Below are positions 15,906-24,879 of a DNA stretch of 64,000 nt, one piece after another. Every line of letters begins with the position of its first letter. The stretch's first letter is position 1. Source of the stretch: Anaerostipes sp. (GTDB taxonomy: Bacteria > Bacillota > Clostridia > Lachnospirales > Lachnospiraceae); NCBI RefSeq assembly GCF_018381315.1, contig NZ_JAGZSD010000011.1:1-64000 (forward strand). The letters are read 5' to 3'. The notes beneath the pieces were generated by a model. The model made no database searches. It was not told the DNA's origin and saw only the letters and a program-made list of their open reading frames with translations. A program made the position numbers and the translations under genes.

Positions 15906-18149
15906 ATGACAGATATCATTGTACAGGGACTGACCCAAAACAATTTAAAACATGTTTCATTCAGGATTCCGAAGGAGAAGATTACGGTCTTTACCGGTGT
16001 ATCCGGATCAGGAAAATCCAGTATCGTATTTGATACGATCGCCGCAGAATCACAGCGGCAGATGAATGCAACCTACCCGGCGTTTGTGAGATCAAGGCTT
16101 ATGAAGTATCCGAAACCGGCGGCGGAACGGATTGATAATCTGACAGCCTCTGTGGTAGTGGATCAGTCGCCGCTTGGCGGGAATACCCGTTCAACCGTAG
16201 GAACCATCAGCGGATTGTACTCCAGTCTGCGGCTGCTGTTTTCAAGAATAGGGAAGCCATATGCAGGCACGGCATCTTACTTTTCTTTTAATGATCCGAA
16301 CGGGATGTGCAAAACCTGTTCCGGCCTTGGAAAAGTTACAAAGATTGATATAGAAGCTGTGATAGAATTTGACAAATCATGGAACGAAGGATGTATAAAA
16401 GATTCTCTTTTCCGCCGGGGCTCCTGGTATTGGAAACAGTATGCCAATTCCGGACTGTTTGATCTTGACAAGCCCATTAAGGATTATTCCAAAGAAGAAT
16501 ACAATCTTCTGCTGTATGGCTTCAGGGATGGAAAGGGCAGTCCGGAGAATCCAAAAGTAACCGGGATATATCATAAATATGCGAAGACTCTTTTAAACCG
16601 TGATATCAGCAGCAAAAGCAAACATACAAAGGAAAAGTCACAAAATCTGGTCATGGAGAAGGAATGTACAGACTGTCACGGAAAACGGCTGAATAAAACA
16701 GCCTTGAACTGCAAAATAAATGGATATTCTATTGCAGATATGTGTGAGATGGAACTGACTCAGCTCAGGGAGGTTCTGTCCCGGATAACGGATCAGACAG
16801 TAGGAGTGCTGGTTCAGACACTTATAGAGGGACTGGACAGGATGATAGAGATCGGTCTTTCTTATCTTCATTTGAACCGTGAAACTCCGTCGCTGTCCGG
16901 TGGGGAAGCACAGAGGCTTAAGTTAGTCCGGTACATGGGCAGCAGTCTGACCGGTTTGACTTATATCTTTGATGAGCCAAGTTCCGGAATGCATCCCCGG
17001 GATGTCTGCCGTATGAACAGTCTGCTCATGCAGCTTCGGGACAAAGGCAATACAGTCCTGGTGGTAGAACATGATAAGGATGTGATCTCCATTGCTGATT
17101 ATGTGATTGACGTGGGACCGCAGGCAGGGCAAAACGGCGGAGAAATTGTTTTCGCCGGCAGCTGGCAGGACCTTTTGAAGTCAGACACTTTAACGGGAAA
17201 AGCCATGTGCCGGTCTTTGCCGATTAAGGAAGAACTGCGTCTTCCTTCAGGAAGCCTCCCAATCCGGGGAGCCTGTCTGCACAATTTAAAAAATATTGAC
17301 GTTGACATTCCTCTGGGAATTATGACTGTTGTGACCGGAGTGGCAGGCTCGGGAAAAAGTACACTTATTTCTGAGGTATTTGCCAAACAATATGAGGAAG
17401 ATATTGTGATGGTTGACCAGGGGCCGATCACGGCAACCAACCGGTCCACTCCGGCATCCTATCTGGGATTTTTTGATGCGGTCCGCAGACTGCTGGCAAA
17501 AGAGAGCGGGAAATCGGACAGCCTGTTCAGTTTTAATTCTGCAGGTGCCTGTCCGGTATGCGGCGGAAAGGGAGTGATCGTGACCGAGCTGGCCTTCATG
17601 GACCCGATCATTACGGAATGTGAGGCATGCGGCGGTATGAGATATAATGAAGAGGCACTGGCCTGTACTTATAAAGGGAAGAACATCGTGGATCTGCTGA
17701 GGCTGACGGCTTCGCAGGCTTTGGAAGTGTTCGAGGATCCGGAGATCACGAAACGGCTGAACGTAATGCAGCAGGTGGGGTTATCCTATCTGACACTGGG
17801 ACAGCCGCTCAGCACGCTGTCCGGCGGAGAGCGGCAGAGAATCAAGCTGGCCAGGAATCTGGGAAAAAAGGGCAGTATTATCATCATGGATGAACCAACC
17901 ACAGGGCTTCACATGTCTGATATTAAAAACCTGTTAAAATTATTTGATATGCTTGTGCTGAGAGGAAACACTCTTGTAGTGATCGAACACAGCCTGGACG
18001 TGATGAAGCAGGCGGACTGGATCATTGATATCGGACCCGACGGAGGAAAACATGGAGGAGAAGTGGTGTTTGAAGGAACACCGGCAGATATGATAAAAAG
18101 TGCAGAAACGCTTACAGCGGACAGCCTTCGGGCATCGTGTTCCCAATAA
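15906..18149 (+). CDS. UvrA-like ABC ATPase (short paralogue)
   Basis: A 747-residue paralogue of excinuclease subunit A, about 200 residues shorter than housekeeping UvrA. Two ABC modules have Walker A GVSGSGKSS (31-39) and GVAGSGKST (near 480), signatures LSGGEAQRLKL (near 330) and LSGGERQRIKL (near 637). CxxC zinc-type clusters are present (CKTCSG, CTDCHG, CPVCGG, CEACGG). Missing length suggests loss of the UvrB-interacting insertion. Such class-II UvrA proteins are linked to resistance to DNA-binding drugs and occur in antibiotic clusters. Its AraC-GyrI and DUF3781 neighbours fit a drug response. Start chosen at 15906 (GAGG before ATG). Confidence 0.88.
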   Translation: MTDIIVQGLTQNNLKHVSFRIPKEKITVFTGVSGSGKSSIVFDTIAAESQRQMNATYPAFVRSRLMKYPKPAAERIDNLTASVVVDQSPLGGNTRSTVGTISGLYSSLRLLFSRIGKPYAGTASYFSFNDPNGMCKTCSGLGKVTKIDIEAVIEFDKSWNEGCIKDSLFRRGSWYWKQYANSGLFDLDKPIKDYSKEEYNLLLYGFRDGKGSPENPKVTGIYHKYAKTLLNRDISSKSKHTKEKSQNLVMEKECTDCHGKRLNKTALNCKINGYSIADMCEMELTQLREVLSRITDQTVGVLVQTLIEGLDRMIEIGLSYLHLNRETPSLSGGEAQRLKLVRYMGSSLTGLTYIFDEPSSGMHPRDVCRMNSLLMQLRDKGNTVLVVEHDKDVISIADYVIDVGPQAGQNGGEIVFAGSWQDLLKSDTLTGKAMCRSLPIKEELRLPSGSLPIRGACLHNLKNIDVDIPLGIMTVVTGVAGSGKSTLISEVFAKQYEEDIVMVDQGPITATNRSTPASYLGFFDAVRRLLAKESGKSDSLFSFNSAGACPVCGGKGVIVTELAFMDPIITECEACGGMRYNEEALACTYKGKNIVDLLRLTASQALEVFEDPEITKRLNVMQQVGLSYLTLGQPLSTLSGGERQRIKLARNLGKKGSIIIMDEPTTGLHMSDIKNLLKLFDMLVLRGNTLVVIEHSLDVMKQADWIIDIGPDGGKHGGEVVFEGTPADMIKSAETLTADSLRASCSQ

Positions 18150-18165
18150 GGCAGGAACAGAATAA

Positions 18166-18450
18166 ATGGAAAAGAAACGCAGGAGTACAGATATAGTAAT
18201 GAATGAATTTAATGAATTAACAGCAAATTTGGATCGAATCCATACGACAGATTTAGGCGCTGTCAGGATAAAACGGAACCTTTCTCTGGATACAGATGAT
18301 GCAGCAGAGTGGTGCAAAGCTAAAATTATCTCACCTGGTGCCGTAATTACGAGAAGAGGAAAAAACTGGTACATAAAAGCAGATGGCTGTATTATTACGG
18401 TAAATGCATACAGCTATACAATTATCACCGCACATAAGGAAAAGCAATAA
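18166..18450 (+). CDS. DUF3781 family protein
   Basis: A 94-residue protein matching DUF3781, with the conserved core ELTANLDRIHTTDLGAVRIK, DAAEWCKAKI, and VNAYSYTIITAHKEK at the end. Function is unknown. It begins 16 bp after the UvrA-like gene and is probably co-transcribed with it. No membrane segment or signal peptide is visible. Confidence 0.85.
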   Translation: MEKKRRSTDIVMNEFNELTANLDRIHTTDLGAVRIKRNLSLDTDDAAEWCKAKIISPGAVITRRGKNWYIKADGCIITVNAYSYTIITAHKEKQ

Positions 18451-18574
18451 GGCAGATCATTTTCGGGGAGAAAGATTTGGCAGAAAATCTATCCGAATAG
18501 TACCTGAAAAGAGAGGAATCATTCTTTTATATGGATTATAATGACGTAGTGAAATAAAGAAAGGAAGGAGAAGC

Positions 18575-19441
18575 ATGGAATGGAATGAAAAACTGCAGAT
18601 GATCGTCGATTATGTAGAACATCATCTCCAGAGAATACAGGAACCTATTGATCCAGACGAAATATTGAAGATCGCCGGGTGCTCTTTTGGTTTTTTTCAA
18701 AAGGTATTTTCTTATATGAACGGCATCAGCTTTTCAGAGTATGTCCGCTCCAGAAAACTGACGTTAGCCGGATATGACTTGAAAAGTACAGGGCGGAAAG
18801 TGGTTGATGTGAGTTATCAGTACGGATATGATTCTCCTACTTCCTTCACAAAAGCTTTTCAGCAATTTCATGGCATTTCACCGAAAGAAGCCCGGATCAG
18901 GAATGCGAAGCTTCAGATTGTGCCGAAGCTGCAGGTTTCAGCAAAACAGCAATATTCCTGGAGACTGGAGCAAAAACCGGCCTTCCGTCTCATTGGAAAG
19001 AGCATCCGGTTTTCCTGTGGGAGTGAGGAACAGTCTTCGAAAATATTAGAATTTTGGAGTGACTGTCAGAGAAACGGTGTTTTTTCTGAGCTGGTCTCTA
19101 TGGACAAAGGAGAACCCCGCGGCCTGTTTGGACTGTTTCATAATTATGATGAAAGCAGAAACGAAATGGATTATTCGATCATGGCGGCAGCAGACCGGGA
19201 AGTGCCGGAAGGATACGCTGAAGCTGTGCTGCCCGGGGCTTCATGGGCGGTGTTTGACTTAAAAGGTGCTGTGCCTCAGTCTATACAAAACGGATGGAAG
19301 TATCTCAGGGAGGAGTGGCTGGTGAATTATCCGTTCCGGCATGCAAAATGCCCGGAGCTTGAGTGGTACAGCAGCGGCAATGTATATGATAAGGACTATT
19401 TGAGCCAGATATGGATACCGGTCATAGACACGGAACAGTAA
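18575..19441 (+). CDS. AraC regulator with GyrI-like effector domain (second)
   Basis: A 288-residue protein with the same architecture as the regulator at 14856 but clearly diverged. The AraC domain is residues 1-110 (VVDVSYQYGYDSPTSFTKAFQQFHG) and the GyrI-like domain about 125-285 (FRLIGKSIRF, then a C-terminal ELEWYSSGNVYD that carries a conserved acidic position). AAGGAGAAGC precedes the ATG. It is followed 19 bp later by a free-standing GyrI-like protein, suggesting duplication of the effector domain. Confidence 0.87.
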   Translation: MEWNEKLQMIVDYVEHHLQRIQEPIDPDEILKIAGCSFGFFQKVFSYMNGISFSEYVRSRKLTLAGYDLKSTGRKVVDVSYQYGYDSPTSFTKAFQQFHGISPKEARIRNAKLQIVPKLQVSAKQQYSWRLEQKPAFRLIGKSIRFSCGSEEQSSKILEFWSDCQRNGVFSELVSMDKGEPRGLFGLFHNYDESRNEMDYSIMAAADREVPEGYAEAVLPGASWAVFDLKGAVPQSIQNGWKYLREEWLVNYPFRHAKCPELEWYSSGNVYDKDYLSQIWIPVIDTEQ

Positions 19442-19460
19442 AAAACAGGAGGACTAGCAT

Positions 19461-19967
19461 ATGGATTTACCTTTTCGTATTGAGAACAGAGACAGCTTTC
19501 GTGTTGTCGGAAGTATGATCCGGACAACAAACAAAAAAGGAGAGGGGAGAAAGGCAATCCCCAGGCATTGGTCTGAGATAAAAAAGGACAGCATGGAACA
19601 GACTTTAATGGAGTTGTCAGATCAGGAGCCCCAGGGGTTATTTGGAATTAATATTTATAATACCGACAAGACAGACTCCAGAATTTTCAATTATATGATC
19701 GCAGTCTCAAGCAGCCGGGATGCTGAGGATGGATTTACCGAATACATTGTTCCGGCTATGACGTGGGCAGTGTTCCCATGTACAGCGGAAACCATAGGGA
19801 AAACGGAAGCCCAGGCAATCACGAAATGGCTTCCAAAATCAAAATACAAACCATTAAATAAAGGTTATATTACAGGCAGGATGAAATCTGGAGCACCGGA
19901 TATTGAATATTACGGACAGGGCGGATATGCAGAAGTCTGGATCGGTGTGAAAGAAAAAACGAACTAG
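19461..19967 (+). CDS. Stand-alone GyrI-like small-molecule-binding protein
   Basis: A 168-residue protein consisting only of a GyrI-like domain (FRVVGSMIRTT at the start; IPRHWSEIKKD; TWAVFPCTAET; DIEYYGQGGYAEVWIGV at the end). The fold binds drugs in regulators, inhibits gyrase in SbmC, and some members hydrolyse cyclopropane-type genotoxins. The Glu in DIEYY matches the position of ELEWY in the regulator upstream. AGGAGG lies before the ATG. It could be a drug sponge or hydrolase within this cluster; that is inference. Confidence 0.84.
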   Translation: MDLPFRIENRDSFRVVGSMIRTTNKKGEGRKAIPRHWSEIKKDSMEQTLMELSDQEPQGLFGINIYNTDKTDSRIFNYMIAVSSSRDAEDGFTEYIVPAMTWAVFPCTAETIGKTEAQAITKWLPKSKYKPLNKGYITGRMKSGAPDIEYYGQGGYAEVWIGVKEKTN

Positions 19968-19985
19968 GATAAGGAGGAGATTGAT

Positions 19986-20471
19986 ATGAATCAAAAAGCA
20001 GAATTTAAAGACTTTCTTGCTGCCGCAGCTGAAGAAAATCAGGAATTCGTAAAAGAGCTGCATGATAAATTGATGGAACTGGGCTGCAAAATTGACATTA
20101 AATCTGCCAGGAGCGGCTATGTAGTTTCCTACAGCCTGGACAAGAAAACCGTTTTAAATTATGTGTTCCGGAAAAAAGGAATGCTTGCCCGGATTTATGG
20201 TGTTCATGTAAACCAGTATACAGAGGTTTTTGATACATTCCCTGATGAAATGATACAGGCAGTGCTTGCAGCACCGCCCTGTAAGCGTATGATCGATCCG
20301 GATGCCTGTAATCCAAAGTGTTCTATGGGATATGATTTTTGGCTGAAGAGTGAACACTGCCAGAAATGCCGCAGCAGTGCATTTATGTTTCTGGTCTGCC
20401 CAGAGAATCAGTCACATATCCAGTCACTGATTCTGAGGGAAGTTAAAGCACGTAAAAGTCTTTCTGCTTAA
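19986..20471 (+). CDS. Conserved hypothetical protein with Cys cluster
   Basis: A 161-residue soluble protein that I cannot name. The C-terminal half carries a cysteine set, CKRM, DACNPKCSMGYDFW, then CQKCRSSAF, that could bind zinc or an iron-sulfur cluster. The N-terminal half is acidic and helical. AAGGAGG is placed well before the ATG. It is the last gene of the AraC/GyrI run, and its stop codon lies inside a large hairpin. Confidence 0.72.
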   Translation: MNQKAEFKDFLAAAAEENQEFVKELHDKLMELGCKIDIKSARSGYVVSYSLDKKTVLNYVFRKKGMLARIYGVHVNQYTEVFDTFPDEMIQAVLAAPPCKRMIDPDACNPKCSMGYDFWLKSEHCQKCRSSAFMFLVCPENQSHIQSLILREVKARKSLSA

Positions 20472-20482
20472 AGACTTTTACG
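20451..20482. terminator. 13-bp perfect hairpin spanning a stop codon
   Basis: CGTAAAAGTCTTT (20451-20463) and its exact complement (20470-20482) close a six-base loop, overlapping the last six codons of the 19986 gene. It lies between convergent genes. There is no long T-run, but the arms are AT-rich, so it may be a bidirectional terminator or an mRNA-stabilising 3' hairpin. Confidence 0.65.
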
Positions 20483-20493
20483 TTCGAGCTATT

Positions 20494-21384
20494 TCACAGA
20501 CTCATCTTCTCTAATGTCTGAATCAGCCGCAGTACATGTTCAGCAGGTTTAAGAGAATATAAAAGGCCGTAGGGAATACTGTAATCCCATTCTACAGGAA
20601 TCGTCACCAGCCCCGGATGGACATCCTGCCAGCATTCCAGAGATAAGAGGATATTCCCTGTCTCCTCACAGCGGTTAAACACAGACATATCATAAAAATG
20701 CGGGGTATCTTCGATCTGTATCTGAGGGTGATTCTTTTGAAGATCATTTCTGATACGGTCATTGGTCTCGGAGTCACCCTGCTTTACCATCATAAGCTTT
20801 TCTCCGTACAAATCTGTTATTTTCAAACACTTTTTCTCTGCAAGGCGGTGTTCCCTTGAGACCGCACACATCTTTTTATATGTTCCGAGAGGAAGCATAT
20901 GACATCTGTTAAGCCATATCTTAGAATCGCAGACACCGATCAGGACGTCAAATTTTTCTCCCAGCCGTGATATTTCTGAAAGAATCCCTTTATGATCGTC
21001 ATCAAAAGGAACAAGATGCAGTTTGTAGCCGGGAAAATCTTTATTTACACGATACCACAAATCCATAAAGGGTTTTGCCGGGTTCAGAAGAGATGTTCCC
21101 ACACTGAATGTACTGTCCGCAGAAGTCATGGTCTGTCTGGCATTATCTATGGATCTTTTGGAAAAATCAAATAAATATTTAGCATCTTTATAAATAACTT
21201 CTCCCGCAGGTGTCAGCCGAATCCCTGTGGGAGTACGATTTGTAAGCTTCAGATCCAGATGGTCTTCCAGAGAGTTCACCTGCTTCATAACGGCAGTGGG
21301 TGATATATACAGAACTTCTGCGGCTTTTGTAAAACTTCCGCAGTCGGCAACGGTTACAAAAACAGTTAATTGAGGGTTAAACAT
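20494..21384 (-). CDS. LysR family regulator
   Basis: A 296-residue LysR-type regulator. The N-terminal winged helix (TVFVTVADCGSFTKAAEVLY, ISPTAVMKQVNSLED) is followed by a substrate-binding co-inducer domain. GGAGG precedes the ATG. It is divergent from the flavodoxin/CMD/cupin genes, and the intergenic region carries TAGTTTATACTA, a short dyad that could be its site. Presumed role: redox- or substrate-dependent activation of that operon. Confidence 0.9.
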   Translation of the reverse strand: MFNPQLTVFVTVADCGSFTKAAEVLYISPTAVMKQVNSLEDHLDLKLTNRTPTGIRLTPAGEVIYKDAKYLFDFSKRSIDNARQTMTSADSTFSVGTSLLNPAKPFMDLWYRVNKDFPGYKLHLVPFDDDHKGILSEISRLGEKFDVLIGVCDSKIWLNRCHMLPLGTYKKMCAVSREHRLAEKKCLKITDLYGEKLMMVKQGDSETNDRIRNDLQKNHPQIQIEDTPHFYDMSVFNRCEETGNILLSLECWQDVHPGLVTIPVEWDYSIPYGLLYSLKPAEHVLRLIQTLEKMSL

Positions 21385-21493
21385 GGGGCACCTCCAATCT
21401 TGGTATGAACATTTAGTTTATACTATGGTAACGTACTGGAGATTCTTCGTCAAGCAGATGGCAGATATAATAAAACAGAAAGGAGATGATAAG

Positions 21494-21994
21494 ATGGCAG
21501 CAATGATTGTGTATTTTTCACGCAGAGGTGAAAATTATGTAAATGGTGTGATCAGGGATCTTTCCACGGGGAATACGGAGGCGGCAGCTCAGATTATTAA
21601 AAAGCTGACCGGTGCAGACAGTTTTATGATAGAGCCGGTTCAGCCTTATTCAAAAAATTATAACGAGTGTATTGCTGAAGCCCAGGCAGATCAGAAAAGG
21701 AATGCACGCCCCGAACTGAAAAACTGGCCGGATTCCCTGGATGGATATGATACCATTTATCTTGGTTATCCAAATTACTGGGGCACAATGCCTATGGCAG
21801 TATTTACATTCCTGGAGCATTTTGATTTTACAGGAAAGACAATAAAACCATTTTGCACCCATGAAGGAAGCGGAATGGGAAGCAGTTTGAATGATATCAG
21901 GCGTTTATGTCCGGGTGCCCGGGTGGAGGGCGGTTTGGCCATACACGGCGGCAGCGTGGAGAAAGCGGAGCATTTGATAAAAGGCTGGATATAG
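21494..21994 (+). CDS. Flavodoxin-like protein
   Basis: A 166-residue flavodoxin of the type with MIVYFSRRGENYVNG at the N-terminus and a YPNYWGTMPMAVFTFLE stretch lining FMN. The Thr-rich phosphate loop is replaced by SRRGENY, as in the flavodoxin_4 family. It probably carries electrons between reductases. I start at 21494 (AAAGGAG before ATG); the longer frame reaches into the LysR promoter. It is first in an operon with CMD and cupin genes. Confidence 0.87.
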   Translation: MAAMIVYFSRRGENYVNGVIRDLSTGNTEAAAQIIKKLTGADSFMIEPVQPYSKNYNECIAEAQADQKRNARPELKNWPDSLDGYDTIYLGYPNYWGTMPMAVFTFLEHFDFTGKTIKPFCTHEGSGMGSSLNDIRRLCPGARVEGGLAIHGGSVEKAEHLIKGWI

Positions 21995-22012
21995 GAGAAA
22001 GCAGGGGAAGTA

Positions 22013-22765
22013 ATGGCAGTGACAGAGAATGCAAAGGCATATCAGAAAAAAATGTTTCAGGAACACGAACCTGATTTTTTTAAGACAGATCCGGAATTTA
22101 TGGAGCGGTTTTATAATTTTGCTTTTGATGAGGTGGCGGAACAGATTGAATTAGACGACAGAACCAGATTTATGGCTGTCCTGGCAGCATTATTAGGCTG
22201 TCAGGGAACAGACGAATTCAGGGGAATGCTGCCTGCAGCTTTGAATATGGGAGTTACACCTGTGGAAATTAAGGAAATCGTGTATCAGGCAGCAGCGTAT
22301 CTGGGAATGGGAAGGGTATTTCCATTTTTAAAGATTAGCAATCAAGTATTAGAAGAACAGGGAATTTCACTGCCGCTGGAGGGGCAGGCAGCAACAACGG
22401 CGGAAAACCGCAGAGAAGCGGGCACACAGGTGCAGGCAGAGATCTTTGGCGAAGGGATGAGAGACTTTTGGAAGTCCGGTCCCAGGGAAAGTGTTCACAT
22501 CAATCAATGGCTGGCAGCCAACTGCTTCGGAGATTACTATACAAGAAATGGGCTTGACTGCAGGCAGCGTGAGATGATCACATTTTGTTTTCTGGCCGCC
22601 CAGGGAGGGTGTGAGCCTCAGCTTGTCAGCCATGCTGCAGGGAATATGCGGATTGGAAATGATAAGGAATTTCTAATAAAGATCGTCTCTCAGTGCCTGC
22701 CGTTTATCGGATATCCAAGAAGTCTGAACGCATTAAACTGCGTAAACAAAGCGGCAGAACAATAG
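22013..22765 (+). CDS. Carboxymuconolactone decarboxylase-family protein, double domain
   Basis: A 250-residue protein with two CMD/AhpD-type helical domains: about 35-115 (FMAVLAALLGCQGTDEF, VYQAAAYLGMGRVFPFL) and 150-245 (REMITFCFLAAQGGCEPQLVSHA). The CxxC pair of active AhpD peroxidases is absent, since each domain has only a single Cys, so a classical disulfide relay is doubtful. Genes of this type often lie next to cupins and aldo-keto reductases. It sits 18 bp after the flavodoxin gene. Confidence 0.85.
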   Translation: MAVTENAKAYQKKMFQEHEPDFFKTDPEFMERFYNFAFDEVAEQIELDDRTRFMAVLAALLGCQGTDEFRGMLPAALNMGVTPVEIKEIVYQAAAYLGMGRVFPFLKISNQVLEEQGISLPLEGQAATTAENRREAGTQVQAEIFGEGMRDFWKSGPRESVHINQWLAANCFGDYYTRNGLDCRQREMITFCFLAAQGGCEPQLVSHAAGNMRIGNDKEFLIKIVSQCLPFIGYPRSLNALNCVNKAAEQ

Positions 22766-22781
22766 TAAAGGTGAGAAAAGA

Positions 22782-23228
22782 ATGTTTATGAAGACTATGG
22801 ATAAAGAGAAATTTGATAAGTTAAACGTGTTTGGCCGGGGTGAACCTAATGATGGGTTCGCGCAGTATTTTATCGGTGCCTCTTTTCTGAATATATTAAA
22901 TAACTCCAATGAAGAGGGAGGCATTTTTACTGCCAATGTAACTTTTGAACCAGGGTGCCGCAATAACTGGCATATTCATCATGCAAAAGAAGGCGGCGGA
23001 CAGATGCTGATCTGTACTGCCGGTGAGGGATGGTATCAGGAAGAAGGAAAAGAAGCAGTAAGCCTTACTCCCGGAACAGTCATTAATATAAAGCCGGAGA
23101 TAAAGCATTGGCACGGCGCGAAGAAAGATTCCTGGTTCAGCCATATCGCACTGGAAGTGCCGGGAACTGACTGTGCCAACGAATGGTGTGAACCTGTTAC
23201 AGAGGAAGAATATAAGAAATTAAAATAG
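22782..23228 (+). CDS. Cupin-domain protein
   Basis: A 148-residue single-domain cupin. Motif 1 is NNWHIHHAKEGGGQML with the two His and Glu metal ligands, and motif 2 is PGTVINIKPEIKHWHGA with the distal His, so a bound metal is likely. AAGGTGAG lies before the ATG at 22782; an ATG six bases later is possible. It follows the CMD gene by 16 bp. Reaction unknown. Confidence 0.87.
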   Translation: MFMKTMDKEKFDKLNVFGRGEPNDGFAQYFIGASFLNILNNSNEEGGIFTANVTFEPGCRNNWHIHHAKEGGGQMLICTAGEGWYQEEGKEAVSLTPGTVINIKPEIKHWHGAKKDSWFSHIALEVPGTDCANEWCEPVTEEEYKKLK

Positions 23229-23286
23229 CTGGAATCCTTAAACAAGAATTTAATATTACATTTTACAAACTGTTAGTAAATTTTTC

Positions 23287-23317
23287 TTGACATGGAGTTA
23301 ACTTCAAGGAGTATCCT
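23287..23317 (+). promoter_or_regulatory. MerR-type promoter before aldo-keto reductase
   Basis: TTGACA (23287-23292) and TATCCT (23312-23317) are separated by 19 bp, the overlong spacing of MerR-activated promoters. A near-perfect dyad GGAGTTAACTTC sits in the spacer (23294-23305). No MerR gene is present in the window. Confidence 0.75.
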
Positions 23318-23372
23318 AATGATATGGAACCTGTCAATCCGCAAATCAAACGTAAAATCAGGGAGGATTCAT

Positions 23373-24512
23373 ATGATTTATAAAGATTTTAAAAATAAAA
23401 AGCTTTCAGGTCTCGGATTAGGGGCAATGCGCCTTCCAATCGTGGAAGGCGGCTCGGATGCCCAGATTGATGAAGAACAGACTGCCAGAATGGTAGAATA
23501 TGCCATGGATCATGGGATCAATTATTTTGATACTGCATACGGCTATCATGATGGACAGTCAGAGAGTGTTATGGGGAAGGTTCTGAGCAGATATCCCAGA
23601 GAAAGCTACTATTTAGCAACGAAATTCCCAGGCTATGATCTGTCCAATATGGATAAGGTTGAGAGCATTTTTGAAGAACAGTTAAAAAAATGCGGGGCAG
23701 ATTATTTTGACTTTTATCTGTTTCACAACGTGTATGAAAAAAATATTGACCCATACATGGATGAAAAATATGGCATTATGGAATATCTTTTGAAACAGAA
23801 AGAAGCCGGAAGGATCAGACATCTGGGATTTTCCTGCCACGGACGCTATGACACATTAAAACGTTTTTTGGATACATACGGAAAAGAGTTGGAGTTCTGC
23901 CAGATTCAGCTGAATTATCTGGACTGGAAACTTCAGGATGCAAAAGCCAAGGTAGATCTGCTAAACGAATATAAGATCCCGATTTGGGTCATGGAACCGC
24001 TAAGAGGCGGAAAACTGGCGGTGCTTTCAGAAGAAAACACTGAAAAATTAAGAGCCTGCCGTCCGGATGAGAATATTCCGGCCTGGGGGTTCCGGTTCCT
24101 GCAGTCTGTGCCCGGAGTGACAATGGTTCTTTCCGGCATGTCAGATCTGGAACAGCTGATGGAAAATACAGCTACATTTGCTGAGGAAAAACCGCTGACG
24201 GCAGAAGAAATGGAAGTTCTGACGGAGGTGGCTGACAGCATGCTGGATATTCTTCCGTGTACTGCCTGCCGCTACTGTACATCCCATTGTCCGAAGAAAC
24301 TGGATATCCCGACACTGCTGTCCTTATACAATGAAAGCCGTTTTAACACAACCATCATTACGCAGATGGCCGTGGAGGCGATGCCGGAGGACAAACGTCC
24401 GAGTGCATGCGTAGGATGCAGAAGCTGTGAGGCAGTCTGTCCTCAGATGCTTAAGATTTCAGAAGCTATGAAAGATTTTGCAGAAAAGCTGGAACAGCCG
24501 GCAGGACTGTAA
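23373..24512 (+). CDS. Aldo-keto reductase with C-terminal [4Fe-4S] domain
   Basis: A 379-residue protein. Residues 1-280 are an aldo-keto reductase barrel (LGLGAMRLPIVEGG, FDTAYGYHDG with the catalytic Tyr, GFSCHG). Residues 300-370 carry two ferredoxin-like clusters, CTACRYCTSHCPKKLD and CVGCRSCEAVCPQ. The combination suggests electron transfer from ferredoxin to an NAD(P)-type or direct reduction. The start is 23373 (GGAGG before ATG); upstream sequence in the longer frame is promoter. It has its own MerR-like promoter after the cupin gene. Confidence 0.9.
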   Translation: MIYKDFKNKKLSGLGLGAMRLPIVEGGSDAQIDEEQTARMVEYAMDHGINYFDTAYGYHDGQSESVMGKVLSRYPRESYYLATKFPGYDLSNMDKVESIFEEQLKKCGADYFDFYLFHNVYEKNIDPYMDEKYGIMEYLLKQKEAGRIRHLGFSCHGRYDTLKRFLDTYGKELEFCQIQLNYLDWKLQDAKAKVDLLNEYKIPIWVMEPLRGGKLAVLSEENTEKLRACRPDENIPAWGFRFLQSVPGVTMVLSGMSDLEQLMENTATFAEEKPLTAEEMEVLTEVADSMLDILPCTACRYCTSHCPKKLDIPTLLSLYNESRFNTTIITQMAVEAMPEDKRPSACVGCRSCEAVCPQMLKISEAMKDFAEKLEQPAGL

Positions 24513-24530
24513 AAAAGAGAAGAAAATGAG

Positions 24531-24564
24531 AAACAGAGCCGCTTTGCTATGCGGCTCTGTTTTT
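24531..24564. terminator. Bidirectional terminator between AKR and DUF3899 genes
   Basis: AACAGAGCCGC (24532-24542) and GCGGCTCTGTT (24551-24561) with flanking T-run and A-run. It serves the reductase gene and overlaps the last codons of the convergent DUF3899 gene. Confidence 0.85.
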
Positions 24565-24879
24565 GCGTTCAATTAATATGGAGGATACGACTGCATATAT
24601 GATGGTAAGAATCAGCAATGCCAGGACAATATAAAACAGCCATCCACTGTCAAAAAACACTTCTGCAGCATTCAATAAAAAGATAAATCCAAGGAGAAAA
24701 AATATGATTGCCGACTGCCGGTAATGAGGCTTTTTATCCATGTCTCTGCGTTCCTGTTTTGAGGCCCAAAGAAAAGCATTATTAAACAGAAATCCTTTTT
24801 CTTTAAAAGAAAAATAACTTATTATAAACGCACTGGCAGATATAAAAACAAGAACAACAGTAATAATGATTTCTGTCAT
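24547..24879 (-). CDS. DUF3899 small membrane protein
   Basis: A 110-residue protein resembling DUF3899. There are three hydrophobic helices (residues 3-22, about 57-75 and 80-100) and a cytoplasmic loop with a conserved-looking AFLWASKQERRDMDKKPHY. GGAGG is seven bases before the ATG at 24879. Its function is unknown. It stands alone and ends inside the shared terminator. Confidence 0.72.
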   Translation of the reverse strand: MTEIIITVVLVFISASAFIISYFSFKEKGFLFNNAFLWASKQERRDMDKKPHYRQSAIIFFLLGFIFLLNAAEVFFDSGWLFYIVLALLILTIIYAVVSSILIERKNRAA

